The position numbers and the translations under genes were made by a program. A DNA stretch of 64,000 nt from the NCBI GenBank assembly GCA_007693915.1, contig RECS01000096.1, positions 1-64,000 of the forward strand, given 5' to 3'. Below, one piece after another: positions 53,574 through 62,740 of this stretch; position 1 is the stretch's first letter, and each line of letters begins with the position of its first letter. The notes beneath the pieces were generated by a model. It worked only from the letters and a program-made list of their open reading frames with translations. It searched no databases and had not been told where the DNA came from. This stretch comes from Saprospirales bacterium (GTDB taxonomy: Bacteria > Bacteroidota > Bacteroidia > Chitinophagales > Saprospiraceae).

Positions 53574-55415
53574 TCACTCCATCGCCCGATCTTTGATGCA
53601 CCGAACAGACATACCCATTGATGCCGGTTGTGAGGAAAAAAGTGCCCTTGATCTAAACAAAGCCAAAGAAACTATGCGATCGTTATCTACGGTACTTGTC
53701 CAATAATGACCACTTTTACTCAGCCTCGGAATTGATCCGATTGTATTTCTCCATCCTGCAGCAGGTAACGCCAAGTCAGATCTTTTACCACCATGGAGTG
53801 ATGGATGACTCCAACTGTCGATTTCACTTATCCATTCAGCTTTTGTGGGAATTCGATACCCAATGGGGCAGGGGTTGTTTTCCCCTCCCACACCTTGCCA
53901 CATAGATAGTTCACCTGATAGCCTCCAGTCTTTATTCCCAGAATTTGAGGTAATAAACAAATCGTGATCCGGTCTATTTGTTTCTGCCAGCTCTGCTGTA
54001 GTGCCTGAATTCCGACATTGATGTCCATCCGAAAAGCGCCCCCATTGATAAAGGTCACCAAATGCGTTTCGGTCATTTTGAATATACGCAGCTCGTTGAG
54101 CTCCCAAATTTCTATCCATCCATACCTGACCTGTATGTGGGTTGATGACATCAATTATTTCCGTTGGGCCTTCTCCACAGTCAATGGCTCCTGAAGGATA
54201 AGTACACTCTCCCGCAAAAAAACTGCCTCCTTCGATAAATATAGCTGAGTCAAAATTGGCATCAACGACATCTGCGATTACTATTTTTATCCTGTACATT
54301 TCGAAGGGTATTAATTCTGCAGTCGCTTCAAGGATAGTGGTAAACCCATCAAATTCAATTAAGTCTATGGCTGCTCCATCATGATTTAGTAAATTTCCGC
54401 ATTGCGCAGGGTTGCCAGCTCCTTGATATTGAAATCTTGGAGTGTTGTCGATGTATAAGTGAGTAATAATATTGTGATTAATGGTATTGACAGCTATATG
54501 CTGATCAGATTCAGGCACACGAGCTATGTTTACTGCATCATTTGTAAAAGGACCATCTAAACCGGGTCCGCTAATAAAAATACCCATTACATCAGTAAAT
54601 CCCTGTTCTACCCATTCACAATATTCTTCAGAGGCAAACACAAAACGCAGCTGAAAGTCTTTTTCAGTTGGTACAAAATTAAAGGCTATTCCACTTGCGT
54701 CATAGGTATTCGCACCAACCAAACCTTCCAAATCGACATCCCCCTCATGGAGTAAATTGGTTCCTGTATTTGGCCTGCTATTTGGACCTATAATATTTCG
54801 AATATTTCCTGTGCTTAGTACTATTCCGCTGTCAATTCCTATTGACTCCAAACCCGAAGTGAACGCCCCGAAACTTAACTGCGATCCTATTAATTCCACA
54901 TCGCTAATTTCATAACAATTCCCACTGAAAAGCATATCCTTTAAAAAGGGTTTTACAGAATCAATGTAGTTATACTCAATGCCGTCAGTCCTAATTTGGG
55001 ATTCAGGTTCTTTTTGCATAGTAATATCCTCAATTTTCAAAAGAGACAGGTATATCTGATCCTGATTGTCTATGCAGGAAATGTCTAGCTTTATCGTAAG
55101 GCAGTCACTATCCGTAAAAATTCGGTGGTGGTTCTTCTTGTTTTCTATAGATCCACCACGAATAAGCTTAAGTTGGATATCAATTTTTCCATTTATATCA
55201 CTTACGGACAAACTATATTCAGAATCAGGATCGAGTTGGCAAAAGTCTAATAAAATCTGTTCTCCATTTGCCGGTACAAGAAGTTGCCTCACTTTTTCAC
55301 CATTCATAGTGAACATAGTCTGAGCATGATAAACCTCCTGAGCGCTTAAATTTTTAAAAGGGAAAAAAATAAAGAAAATTACAAGGGAAAAAAGTGTAGT
55401 AGTTGAAAAGTGCAT
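53574..55415 (-). CDS. Secreted protein with choice-of-anchor L and FISUMP domains
   Basis: A 613-residue exported protein (signal peptide 1-25, ending NLSAQ). Residues about 145-400 form a choice-of-anchor L domain: GIDSGIVLSTGNI, FNFVPTEKDFQLRFVFASEEY, and a GxDGPF-type loop. Residues about 425-608 form a FISUMP (Fibrobacter paralogous) domain: VWMDRNLGA, YQWGR, CPIGYRIPTKAEW, PAAGWRN, GHYWTST, and a C-terminal SVRCIKD. No T9SS sorting domain is present despite the domain company, so its attachment to the surface is unclear. Confidence 0.88.
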   Translation of the reverse strand: MHFSTTTLFSLVIFFIFFPFKNLSAQEVYHAQTMFTMNGEKVRQLLVPANGEQILLDFCQLDPDSEYSLSVSDINGKIDIQLKLIRGGSIENKKNHHRIFTDSDCLTIKLDISCIDNQDQIYLSLLKIEDITMQKEPESQIRTDGIEYNYIDSVKPFLKDMLFSGNCYEISDVELIGSQLSFGAFTSGLESIGIDSGIVLSTGNIRNIIGPNSRPNTGTNLLHEGDVDLEGLVGANTYDASGIAFNFVPTEKDFQLRFVFASEEYCEWVEQGFTDVMGIFISGPGLDGPFTNDAVNIARVPESDQHIAVNTINHNIITHLYIDNTPRFQYQGAGNPAQCGNLLNHDGAAIDLIEFDGFTTILEATAELIPFEMYRIKIVIADVVDANFDSAIFIEGGSFFAGECTYPSGAIDCGEGPTEIIDVINPHTGQVWMDRNLGAQRAAYIQNDRNAFGDLYQWGRFSDGHQCRNSGTTAELAETNRPDHDLFITSNSGNKDWRLSGELSMWQGVGGENNPCPIGYRIPTKAEWISEIDSWSHPSLHGGKRSDLALPAAGWRNTIGSIPRLSKSGHYWTSTVDNDRIVSLALFRSRALFSSQPASMGMSVRCIKDRAME

Positions 55416-55613
55416 AATTGATTGGTGTTTTGGTTTGTAAATGAATACTGAAAATTGGTAAAATTGTTGAGAGTGGTAAAGTTAATGTCTTTTTTGAATA
55501 ATGCCAAAAAAAGTACTGATTTTTTATTAAAAAACCTTTTCTCTCAATATCATACTTTCGGGTGAAGTCTGCTGGATTTTCAGATCAGATCTTTGCAGCA
55601 AAAAGATACAGTT

Positions 55614-57893
55614 ATGAAAAAGGTAATGATCAGCACACTTATTTTGAGTCTTTTTCTGGTCTTAAATACTCAGGCACAGGACTACTATTGGGTAGGCAAT
55701 GGTGGTAATTGGAGTGATTTGTCGCATTGGGCGACTACTTCAGGTGGAGACATCAAACACACTCAGCTACCAGGACCGGAGAACGATGTGTATTTTGATA
55801 TTAATTCATTTACTGAACCCAATCAGGTAGTAGTCATTGATCTGGAGGAAAGTTTTTGTAGAAGCTTTACAGCAGTTGATGTACTTTTTCAGCCAACAAT
55901 CAACGGGCTTAACTTTGCTGATCGATTGTTTGTGTATGGAGACTTTACCTTAAGTCCTGAATTGAATAGAGATTTCAGGTTTGTTGTAATGATGAATCCT
56001 GAGGAAGCCCATGTTACGACAGGAGGAATATACCTTGGGAGGTTTCTAGAATTTTCAGGAGGAGGCAAATACTATCTTCAGGATTCGGTTTCTGTGGAAA
56101 ATTTTTACGTTGTTGGAAGTGAATTATATTCTAATAATCACCCCATACACACTCGTTTTAGACTATATGCGTATAGTGGTAACCCCGTTCTGGATTTGGG
56201 AACCTCTAATGTTTACACTGCATATTGGCTAGTTTATCAATCCTCACTAATAAATGCAGAAAATGCAACGGTCTATTTTGGGACTGAGCAGAATATTTTC
56301 GGTGACTTTTTCGGAGGTGGACACCATTACCACAGAGTAGTTTTTATCGGTCAAGTAAACATCAGAGACAACAATACATTCGATATTTTTGAGGCCAGAC
56401 CTGGAGCTGATATTGAGCTCCGCTATGAATACACCCAAACGGCTGATGAATTTCTACTTCATGGAAATAGTCAACAAATGATCAATATCAGATCGTCCCA
56501 GCCCGGAACTCAGGCCACCCTTTTCAAGAGTTCCGGGACAGTAAATGCATCTTACCTTAGCATTCAGGATAATGCAGCAACGGGGGGAGCAGAATTTAAT
56601 GCTGAAAACAGTATTGATTTGGGCAATAACACAGGATGGAGTATTTCCGAATCGCTCTCCAAAGATTATTACTGGCTTGGCGGTGCAGGAGACTGGGAGG
56701 ATTTGTCACATTGGGCGACGAGTTCAGGGGGCAATGAATTTCACTCCCAACCTCCGACAGCCATAGACAATGTTTTTTTCGATGAAAATTCTGGGCTTAG
56801 TAACAACGACCTTGTAAGACTTGGAGCTTTCAACTGGAGTGTTGGCAATCTGATATTCATTAATATAGACGCCTCTGCATTGATCACCCAAAATCCGGGG
56901 GGATCTCTGAATATTTACGGCAATTTTATATCAGAGGGAGCTGTCGGCTTCAATTTACGGAGAATTAATTTTTTATCAGATGAAGAGGTGAGTATTTCCA
57001 TTGAAACTGAAACGCTTGGTGCAATGAGTGAATTGCAGATCAATGGTTCCGGAGCAGTCAACCTTCAATCACCACTTACAGTAAGAGACTTGGTATTAAA
57101 TAGCGGTGCTTTCAATGCAAATGGTCATGATTTGCGGGTGATTTTTAGCTTTGTAATGCATAACCATTCGAGCTGTCAGGTAGACTTATCGGGCATAAAT
57201 TTCAGAGTTAGGCAATTTAATAATTGGTCTCCCGAAGGTCAGTTGAATGTAGAGGGGACAAGGATAACCAGTTTAGGTGTATTTCATTCCAACAATCAGG
57301 AGTATTATCATGTGACCTTTGATGGTAGCGTAATGGGTTTCCTTCAGCGCGTTTACGGTTCTTTTTCGGCAGAGAAATTGGTCATCATGCCTGGAACTAC
57401 TTTAGAGCTCAGAGCAGGAATCACCATTACTACCGGAAGTCTTACAGCTTCCGGAAATGGGAATGAGCCTATCGAAATTTTTACTCATGAGGAGGGTGTG
57501 GAAGCTTTTTTTAGTCAAAGTTCAGGTACGGTAAATGGCAGGCATTTAATTCTTAAGGATAATCACGCTGTAGGCGGTGCGGAGTTTTTGGCATACGACA
57601 GTGAATTACACGCCAATGTCGAAGGTTGGCAAAGCTTAACTCCAGTACATGAAATCAGAGCTGAGGAAATATCCATTTATCCCAATCCTTTTACAGAATC
57701 CATTAATGTAAAGGGCTATGAAGGCGAGATACTAAATATTTTCAGTCTTGAAGGTCGTCTGATTGAAAGCTTTCACATCAACGAAAGTTGGAACCATATT
57801 CCACTTAATCATTTGAATTCCGGTAGTTATTTATTGGATATTCAAGGCGAAAAAAGGAGGGCTTTTGGGCAGGTAGTTAGGGTTGGTGAATGA
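55614..57893 (+). CDS. Large secreted protein with two repeated modules and a T9SS sorting domain
   Basis: A 759-residue protein from the ATG at 55614 (signal peptide about 1-21, ending NTQAQ). Two related modules begin with DYYWVGNGGNWSDLSHWAT at the mature N-terminus and DYYWLGGAGDWEDLSHWAT about 350 residues later. Each contains a beta-helix-like stretch with repeated short strands and ends in a (G/S)xxxxLxxxxNxAxGGAEF segment. The C-terminal 75 residues (ISIYPNPF...GSYLLDI) are a type A T9SS sorting domain. It should be exported to the cell surface. Function unknown; adhesion or polymer binding is possible. Confidence 0.88.
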   Translation: MKKVMISTLILSLFLVLNTQAQDYYWVGNGGNWSDLSHWATTSGGDIKHTQLPGPENDVYFDINSFTEPNQVVVIDLEESFCRSFTAVDVLFQPTINGLNFADRLFVYGDFTLSPELNRDFRFVVMMNPEEAHVTTGGIYLGRFLEFSGGGKYYLQDSVSVENFYVVGSELYSNNHPIHTRFRLYAYSGNPVLDLGTSNVYTAYWLVYQSSLINAENATVYFGTEQNIFGDFFGGGHHYHRVVFIGQVNIRDNNTFDIFEARPGADIELRYEYTQTADEFLLHGNSQQMINIRSSQPGTQATLFKSSGTVNASYLSIQDNAATGGAEFNAENSIDLGNNTGWSISESLSKDYYWLGGAGDWEDLSHWATSSGGNEFHSQPPTAIDNVFFDENSGLSNNDLVRLGAFNWSVGNLIFINIDASALITQNPGGSLNIYGNFISEGAVGFNLRRINFLSDEEVSISIETETLGAMSELQINGSGAVNLQSPLTVRDLVLNSGAFNANGHDLRVIFSFVMHNHSSCQVDLSGINFRVRQFNNWSPEGQLNVEGTRITSLGVFHSNNQEYYHVTFDGSVMGFLQRVYGSFSAEKLVIMPGTTLELRAGITITTGSLTASGNGNEPIEIFTHEEGVEAFFSQSSGTVNGRHLILKDNHAVGGAEFLAYDSELHANVEGWQSLTPVHEIRAEEISIYPNPFTESINVKGYEGEILNIFSLEGRLIESFHINESWNHIPLNHLNSGSYLLDIQGEKRRAFGQVVRVGE

Positions 57894-58151
57894 TGGTATT
57901 AATGCGATTTAAAAATAAAAAAACCACATAGAAACATAGAAAACATAGAAGGATATCTTTTTAAAACTATTCCGTTTTATGTGATACATTGTAGCTGTAT
58001 AATTGAAAAAGACAGAATAAATATTATTTACAAAGGTCTGTTTTGCAATTCAAATGACCAAAATTTAGGTTTATATAAGATGAGCAAGAATAAAAGGATA
58101 CATATGATATCAAATTAACTCCCTACCTTAGCAATAGAATAAATTTTGATT

Positions 58152-61100
58152 ATGGTCCGACTTTCTATTGTTACCCTAAGTTTTGTTTTTCTTTTTTCCA
58201 TAAACCATCTCAACGCCCAGTCCTATCAAATGCCGGTTTATACCGTCACTACTTTTCAGGAGCCGCAACCGGGTAGTGAGGGAATTAATGTTATTGATGG
58301 CGATATAAACAATATTTACCATTCGCGTTGGGGTCAGGAAGGCATTCCTGATACTTTGGACGCATACTTTACCAACAGGGTAAAAAGCATCAATCGAATA
58401 GTGTATGTTCCCAGACAAAGTGGGTTTAACGGGGTTTGGGCCAATGTAGATGTTTATTACTCTTCACATGACAGTCCCGAAGAATTTTTTCCCATTGATG
58501 GAAATCCCTTTGAATGGGCACGAGATAATGAAGATAAAATTATTGAACTGGACGAACCCATAGTGCAGCCGGCAGTGATCCGTTTTGCAGTAAATGAGAG
58601 TTATTCTATGCATTCGAGTTGTGCTGAGTTACGCTTTTTCTCTGATGAAGATTACGAATCAGCCGTCGGCTACGATTGTAGGGTGCCCACTGATGAATTG
58701 GGTACAACAAATGATCAGGATATTCAGGCAGAAATTTTTGTCAATGGTTCCTGGGCATCTTCTTTTCAGCCGGGTGAAAATATAGAGCGCTCTTTTGATG
58801 GGAACCTAAATACCCTATATCACTCTTCCTGGAGTGCCACCACTTTTCCGGTCTCTCTCAATTATAGGCTTGATGGTGAGACCAGGGTGGATTATATGCG
58901 TTATATTCCCCGAACTTCAGGCAGTAATGGCAACTTTGGGAATGTAGAAATCTACTACAATACTGCGGAGGATGGTGCTGGAAGTGAGTTTGTACATTTG
59001 ATGGATTACAACTTCGGGCAATCCGGTCTGCCTACAGTAGTGGATTTTCCGGAGGCCATTGTACCTCTGAATATTCAATTTGTAGTGCTGGACGGTGCCG
59101 GTGGATTTGCCAGTTGCGCTCAAATGGAATTTTTTACTCGTGTGCAAGGACCAGAGAGCGATAGACCTTTTGCTGATATATTTACCGATGAGCTTTATGC
59201 TGCACTCAATACCGGTCTAACTCAAGCTGTCATAGATACCATCAGTTCAGATTTTTACCGGACTTTGGCGCAGTGTCTTTTTGATGGGGATTACAATTTG
59301 CGATATCGTCTCCAATCCTATGAAGTTTACAAACCTTTAGCTTCTATCAGAAGGCAATTGAATGTAGGAAACTACAACGCTTTTGAAAATCCTACAGGCA
59401 TTGTTTTTGAAGAAGGAGAGAAAGCTGCCCTCTTTGTGCGGAATATCCCCGTCGGCAAAGCTGTCTTTTTGCGTGTACGAGACTTCGCCAATGAAGATAA
59501 TCCAATTGACAGAGCTTATCAATTGGTAAATGGGCTGAATGTAGTTAATCTGGAAAACTCCGGTCTGGGGTATATCAGTTACTTCGATGATGATTTAGAC
59601 CTTCCAAATATTGATGTGCATATCGTTTCCGGAAAAATCAATGGTTACTTTGACATCCATGAATCGAATGAGGAAGATTGGCTGGAATTGCTTACCGGAG
59701 AAAATTATTCCAAACTGGATGTCCGCGGTAGATATGCTCACCTGATTTACGATAAAGGTGCCATGAGGTACGGCTCTCCATTTGATGGCAGAAGACTCAT
59801 AATGATGTACGATTCAATTGTCAATAATCAAAGGCTAATGCTTGGAATGTACGCATTTCCCGAGCGGTATGTAAAAAACCGAATATTGTCATTAAGTGGT
59901 TTCAGTGGTGGATGGTATGCCGGTGGACTTGGTATTCATCTCGATTTGTCTTGGGGTGTAAATAGTGTCACCAATCCCGATCGACTTGGTCTTTGGGGTA
60001 TTGCTCATGAATTTGGACACATCAATCAGGTGAGACCGGGTATTATGTGGCACGGGACTGTAGAAGTGACGGTCAATATTTACTCCACCTGGGTCAATTA
60101 CCATATGAATTATGAAAAAAACCCTTTTATCAGGTTGGAAAGTGAAGTGGCTAACTTTGCAGATGGAGTTCCATCCTTGGCCGGTGGGAGAATAAATGCT
60201 CAGATTGCCAATACTTATATCCATGAAAAAGCACTCAAAGAAGCCGAGCCTTACGATGTGTTCAAGGTGTTGGTTCCTTTCTGGCAGTTGCAATTGTACT
60301 ATCAGTTGGCAGGAGCTGCAAAAAATGCTCCTGTTTTGAGCTTTGAGGAGGCGCCGGATGAATATGAGGGTGCTGATTATGCTAACTTCTATGCGAGGGT
60401 TGCAAAAATGGCAAATGAGATGGATTTGAGCGATTTGAATCCCGGTCAGTTACAACTCAATTTTGTAAAAATGGTCTGTGATGCCGTAGAGGAGGATTTA
60501 ACCGATTTTTTCATCAATACGGGTTTTCTACGTGCGATTAATCAGGTAATTGACGACTATGGACAGCGTCAGTTTGTAATCACTCAGGCTGAGGTCGATG
60601 AAACCATAGCTTACATTCAATCAAAGGGTTTCCAAAAGCCGGTTTCGCCTGTTATGCATTATATGAGTGCTCACAGTTTGAATGCCTTCAAAAATCAACT
60701 GCCGCTATCAGGTGAAAATGGACAGGGTTTCTCCATATCTGGTAATCTTATGATAGTTAATCACGAGGTCTGGCAAAATGCCGTAGCTTTTGAAACCTAT
60801 GATGGAGAGGAGAATCTAATTCATGTCAGCATTGTAGGTACTGGAGATACAGACAATCAAACCACCACAGTTGCTTTCCCCGCTGATTCGGAGCGGGTAT
60901 ATGCCGTGGGTTATGATGGAGAAAAATTGCTGGTCTATCCCGAGATACCAACTTCAACAAACCCAATACTTACTGCCAATACTTTAAATATCAGTCCCAA
61001 TCCCATTGGAGCAAATGATGTATTTGAGATAAAAATGGAAGATGCCAGAGGAGATTTCCGGCTTGAACTTTTCAATACAGAAGGTCAACTTATTCTGGCA

Positions 61101-61232
61101 CATCAGGGAGATATCGATCAGCTCAATAATCGTATGCAGCAACAAATAGAACAATTGTCCTCCGGCATGTATCTGTTACGGCTAAGAGATCAGAAAGGCG
61201 TTTATTGGGAGGCTAAGGTGGTGCGGAGGTAG
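58152..61232 (+). CDS. M60-type metallopeptidase with two F5/8 C-like domains and a T9SS tail
   Basis: A 1026-residue secreted protein from the ATG at 58152 (an upstream in-frame TTG is less likely). Signal peptide about 1-22 (HLNAQ). Two discoidin/F5-8C-like domains lie at about 35-170 and 185-330, each with a (G/D)xxxxxYHSxW start. The M60 domain (about 400-800) has the zinc motif HEFGH (His619, Glu620, His623) and a downstream Glu638, the HExxH-x(8-28)-E pattern of M60/enhancin proteins, which cut mucin-like glycoproteins. The last 75 residues (LNISPNPI...SGMYLLRL) are a T9SS sorting domain. The substrate here is inferred, not shown. Confidence 0.88.
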   Translation: MVRLSIVTLSFVFLFSINHLNAQSYQMPVYTVTTFQEPQPGSEGINVIDGDINNIYHSRWGQEGIPDTLDAYFTNRVKSINRIVYVPRQSGFNGVWANVDVYYSSHDSPEEFFPIDGNPFEWARDNEDKIIELDEPIVQPAVIRFAVNESYSMHSSCAELRFFSDEDYESAVGYDCRVPTDELGTTNDQDIQAEIFVNGSWASSFQPGENIERSFDGNLNTLYHSSWSATTFPVSLNYRLDGETRVDYMRYIPRTSGSNGNFGNVEIYYNTAEDGAGSEFVHLMDYNFGQSGLPTVVDFPEAIVPLNIQFVVLDGAGGFASCAQMEFFTRVQGPESDRPFADIFTDELYAALNTGLTQAVIDTISSDFYRTLAQCLFDGDYNLRYRLQSYEVYKPLASIRRQLNVGNYNAFENPTGIVFEEGEKAALFVRNIPVGKAVFLRVRDFANEDNPIDRAYQLVNGLNVVNLENSGLGYISYFDDDLDLPNIDVHIVSGKINGYFDIHESNEEDWLELLTGENYSKLDVRGRYAHLIYDKGAMRYGSPFDGRRLIMMYDSIVNNQRLMLGMYAFPERYVKNRILSLSGFSGGWYAGGLGIHLDLSWGVNSVTNPDRLGLWGIAHEFGHINQVRPGIMWHGTVEVTVNIYSTWVNYHMNYEKNPFIRLESEVANFADGVPSLAGGRINAQIANTYIHEKALKEAEPYDVFKVLVPFWQLQLYYQLAGAAKNAPVLSFEEAPDEYEGADYANFYARVAKMANEMDLSDLNPGQLQLNFVKMVCDAVEEDLTDFFINTGFLRAINQVIDDYGQRQFVITQAEVDETIAYIQSKGFQKPVSPVMHYMSAHSLNAFKNQLPLSGENGQGFSISGNLMIVNHEVWQNAVAFETYDGEENLIHVSIVGTGDTDNQTTTVAFPADSERVYAVGYDGEKLLVYPEIPTSTNPILTANTLNISPNPIGANDVFEIKMEDARGDFRLELFNTEGQLILAHQGDIDQLNNRMQQQIEQLSSGMYLLRLRDQKGVYWEAKVVRR

Positions 61233-61274
61233 ATTTAACAAGTCAGAATAAAAAAATCCATCAGCTAATTTCGG

Positions 61275-61727
61275 CTAATTTTTGAGAATATCTCTTATTA
61301 TCTTTAAATGATGGTGACTATGAATGCGAATAAATTTTTTCGATTGTTTCAAATTCAGATGACCAAAGTAAGGATGTGAAAAATGGCTATTGGCCGGCAA
61401 ATTATCGATTTTGCGATAATTTTTCTCTGCCTCATTGAGCATTTCCCTCAACTTATCAGCCGGTGTATTTTCCTTATTGTCGAATGGTTTAGGAGATCTC
61501 CCTCTTCCCCTTGGAATATAGCCAGTCAAGAGAATAAGGGATTTTACTAAACCAAAGCGCGGTCTATAATTTTCAGGATTAGAATCCATCAAAGCAATGC
61601 ATATTGAGTTCATTGATTTGATCGTATGGTTAAGGTGCCAGTCAACAGCTCTTTTGGAGACTTTAGGGTTATATTCCTCTGAACTGCTAATGTAAAAGGA
61701 TAATTGATCTAAAAAACTTTTTTTCAT
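61275..61727 (-). CDS. DinB/DUF1569-like four-helix-bundle protein
   Basis: A 150-residue protein. Possible metal-site histidines occur in the N-terminal VDWHLNHTIKSM and the C-terminal HSHHHLKIIRDI; PYFGHLNLKQSKKFIRIH is the last conserved segment of the DUF1569 subgroup. DinB-like proteins bind a metal and often transfer thiols; the substrate is unknown. Convergent with the M60 gene, 42 bp away. Confidence 0.8.
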   Translation of the reverse strand: MKKSFLDQLSFYISSSEEYNPKVSKRAVDWHLNHTIKSMNSICIALMDSNPENYRPRFGLVKSLILLTGYIPRGRGRSPKPFDNKENTPADKLREMLNEAEKNYRKIDNLPANSHFSHPYFGHLNLKQSKKFIRIHSHHHLKIIRDILKN

Positions 61728-61957
61728 TATATTGTTTCCTTTGGTGGTTTAATTTCTGATGGAAGGCATAAATATAAGTTTTTTTTGGTCTTTTTCTTTG
61801 AAACTTATTTACGGTGTAGTCTTTTTATATCATAAGTGTTCCAAATGAATAATAAGCGAGCCCTCTCTGAAGATCCTTTATTTAGTTGAATGTCTTTCAA
61901 AAGCCGGCCTATTTAGTTTTTTTTCTTTACCTTTATAAAAGAACCAACTCAAAAGCT

Positions 61958-62728
61958 ATGAAAAATACTTGTTTATTTTTGCTTGTTACAGGAGTTTTCA
62001 TTCTGTATACTTCTCCTGTCAATGCACAAAATCAAGTAGGTGGATGGGAGATAAGTGGAGGTATTGGATTGTCATCTATGGGTGAAGAAGCACAGGATCT
62101 TTATCTGTGGGAGATTAATTGGAATAACGACAATGCTTCAGAAGTTCGCAATTATGATTTTTCACCGGGTTTGTATTATTCTTTTCAAATGAGGCATTTG
62201 TCTTACTTTGGAAATGTTATGGTTGGTCCGTATATTTCTTTTTCTCAATTTTCCAGTAATTTTCAATCCACAATAGAGCGACCCGAATCACTTGGATGGA
62301 ATTATCAGAAAAACAATGTCCACTTAATGGAGTATAAGTTCGGACTCGGATTACTTATTCGCTATCTGGAGTGGGAAAAGAATCATCACCATATACAACC
62401 GCAAATCGGAATTGGTTTAGAACTTCAGTATGCTCACCGAAAAGTACACGAGCAAAAGGTAAGATATCATATGATAAAGGAACCGGCTAAATTTACCTTT
62501 AGGGAGTCTTTCCGGTACAGAAAAGTTCCACCTTCTATCGAGAACGACAGGTATTGGACCGGGCAGGCAAGCCTTGTATACAGCTATCAAAAAGGGAAGT
62601 TGATTCCTTTCTCTGAAATTGGGTTTAGATTTGTAAGGGAGTTACTTACTCGTTCTTGGCATATTCCCGAAAACTGGACATTGTTTTATTTAAATCTGGG
62701 TGTCAGATGGCACATGAGCAGATCTTAA
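61958..62728 (+). CDS. Exported outer-membrane beta-barrel protein, unknown family
   Basis: A 256-residue protein from the ATG at 61958, chosen because a clean signal peptide follows (MKNTCLFLLVTGVFILYTSP, ending VNAQ). The rest shows alternating aromatic strands (GLYYSFQMRHLSYFG, YISFSQFSSNFQS, FGLGLLIRYLEW, LVYSYQKGKLIPFSEIGFRF split by motif) typical of a small barrel of about 8-10 strands. It precedes a lipoprotein gene by 12 bases, so they probably form an operon. Function unknown. Confidence 0.75.
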   Translation: MKNTCLFLLVTGVFILYTSPVNAQNQVGGWEISGGIGLSSMGEEAQDLYLWEINWNNDNASEVRNYDFSPGLYYSFQMRHLSYFGNVMVGPYISFSQFSSNFQSTIERPESLGWNYQKNNVHLMEYKFGLGLLIRYLEWEKNHHHIQPQIGIGLELQYAHRKVHEQKVRYHMIKEPAKFTFRESFRYRKVPPSIENDRYWTGQASLVYSYQKGKLIPFSEIGFRFVRELLTRSWHIPENWTLFYLNLGVRWHMSRS

Positions 62729-62740
62729 AATTCAGAAAAC

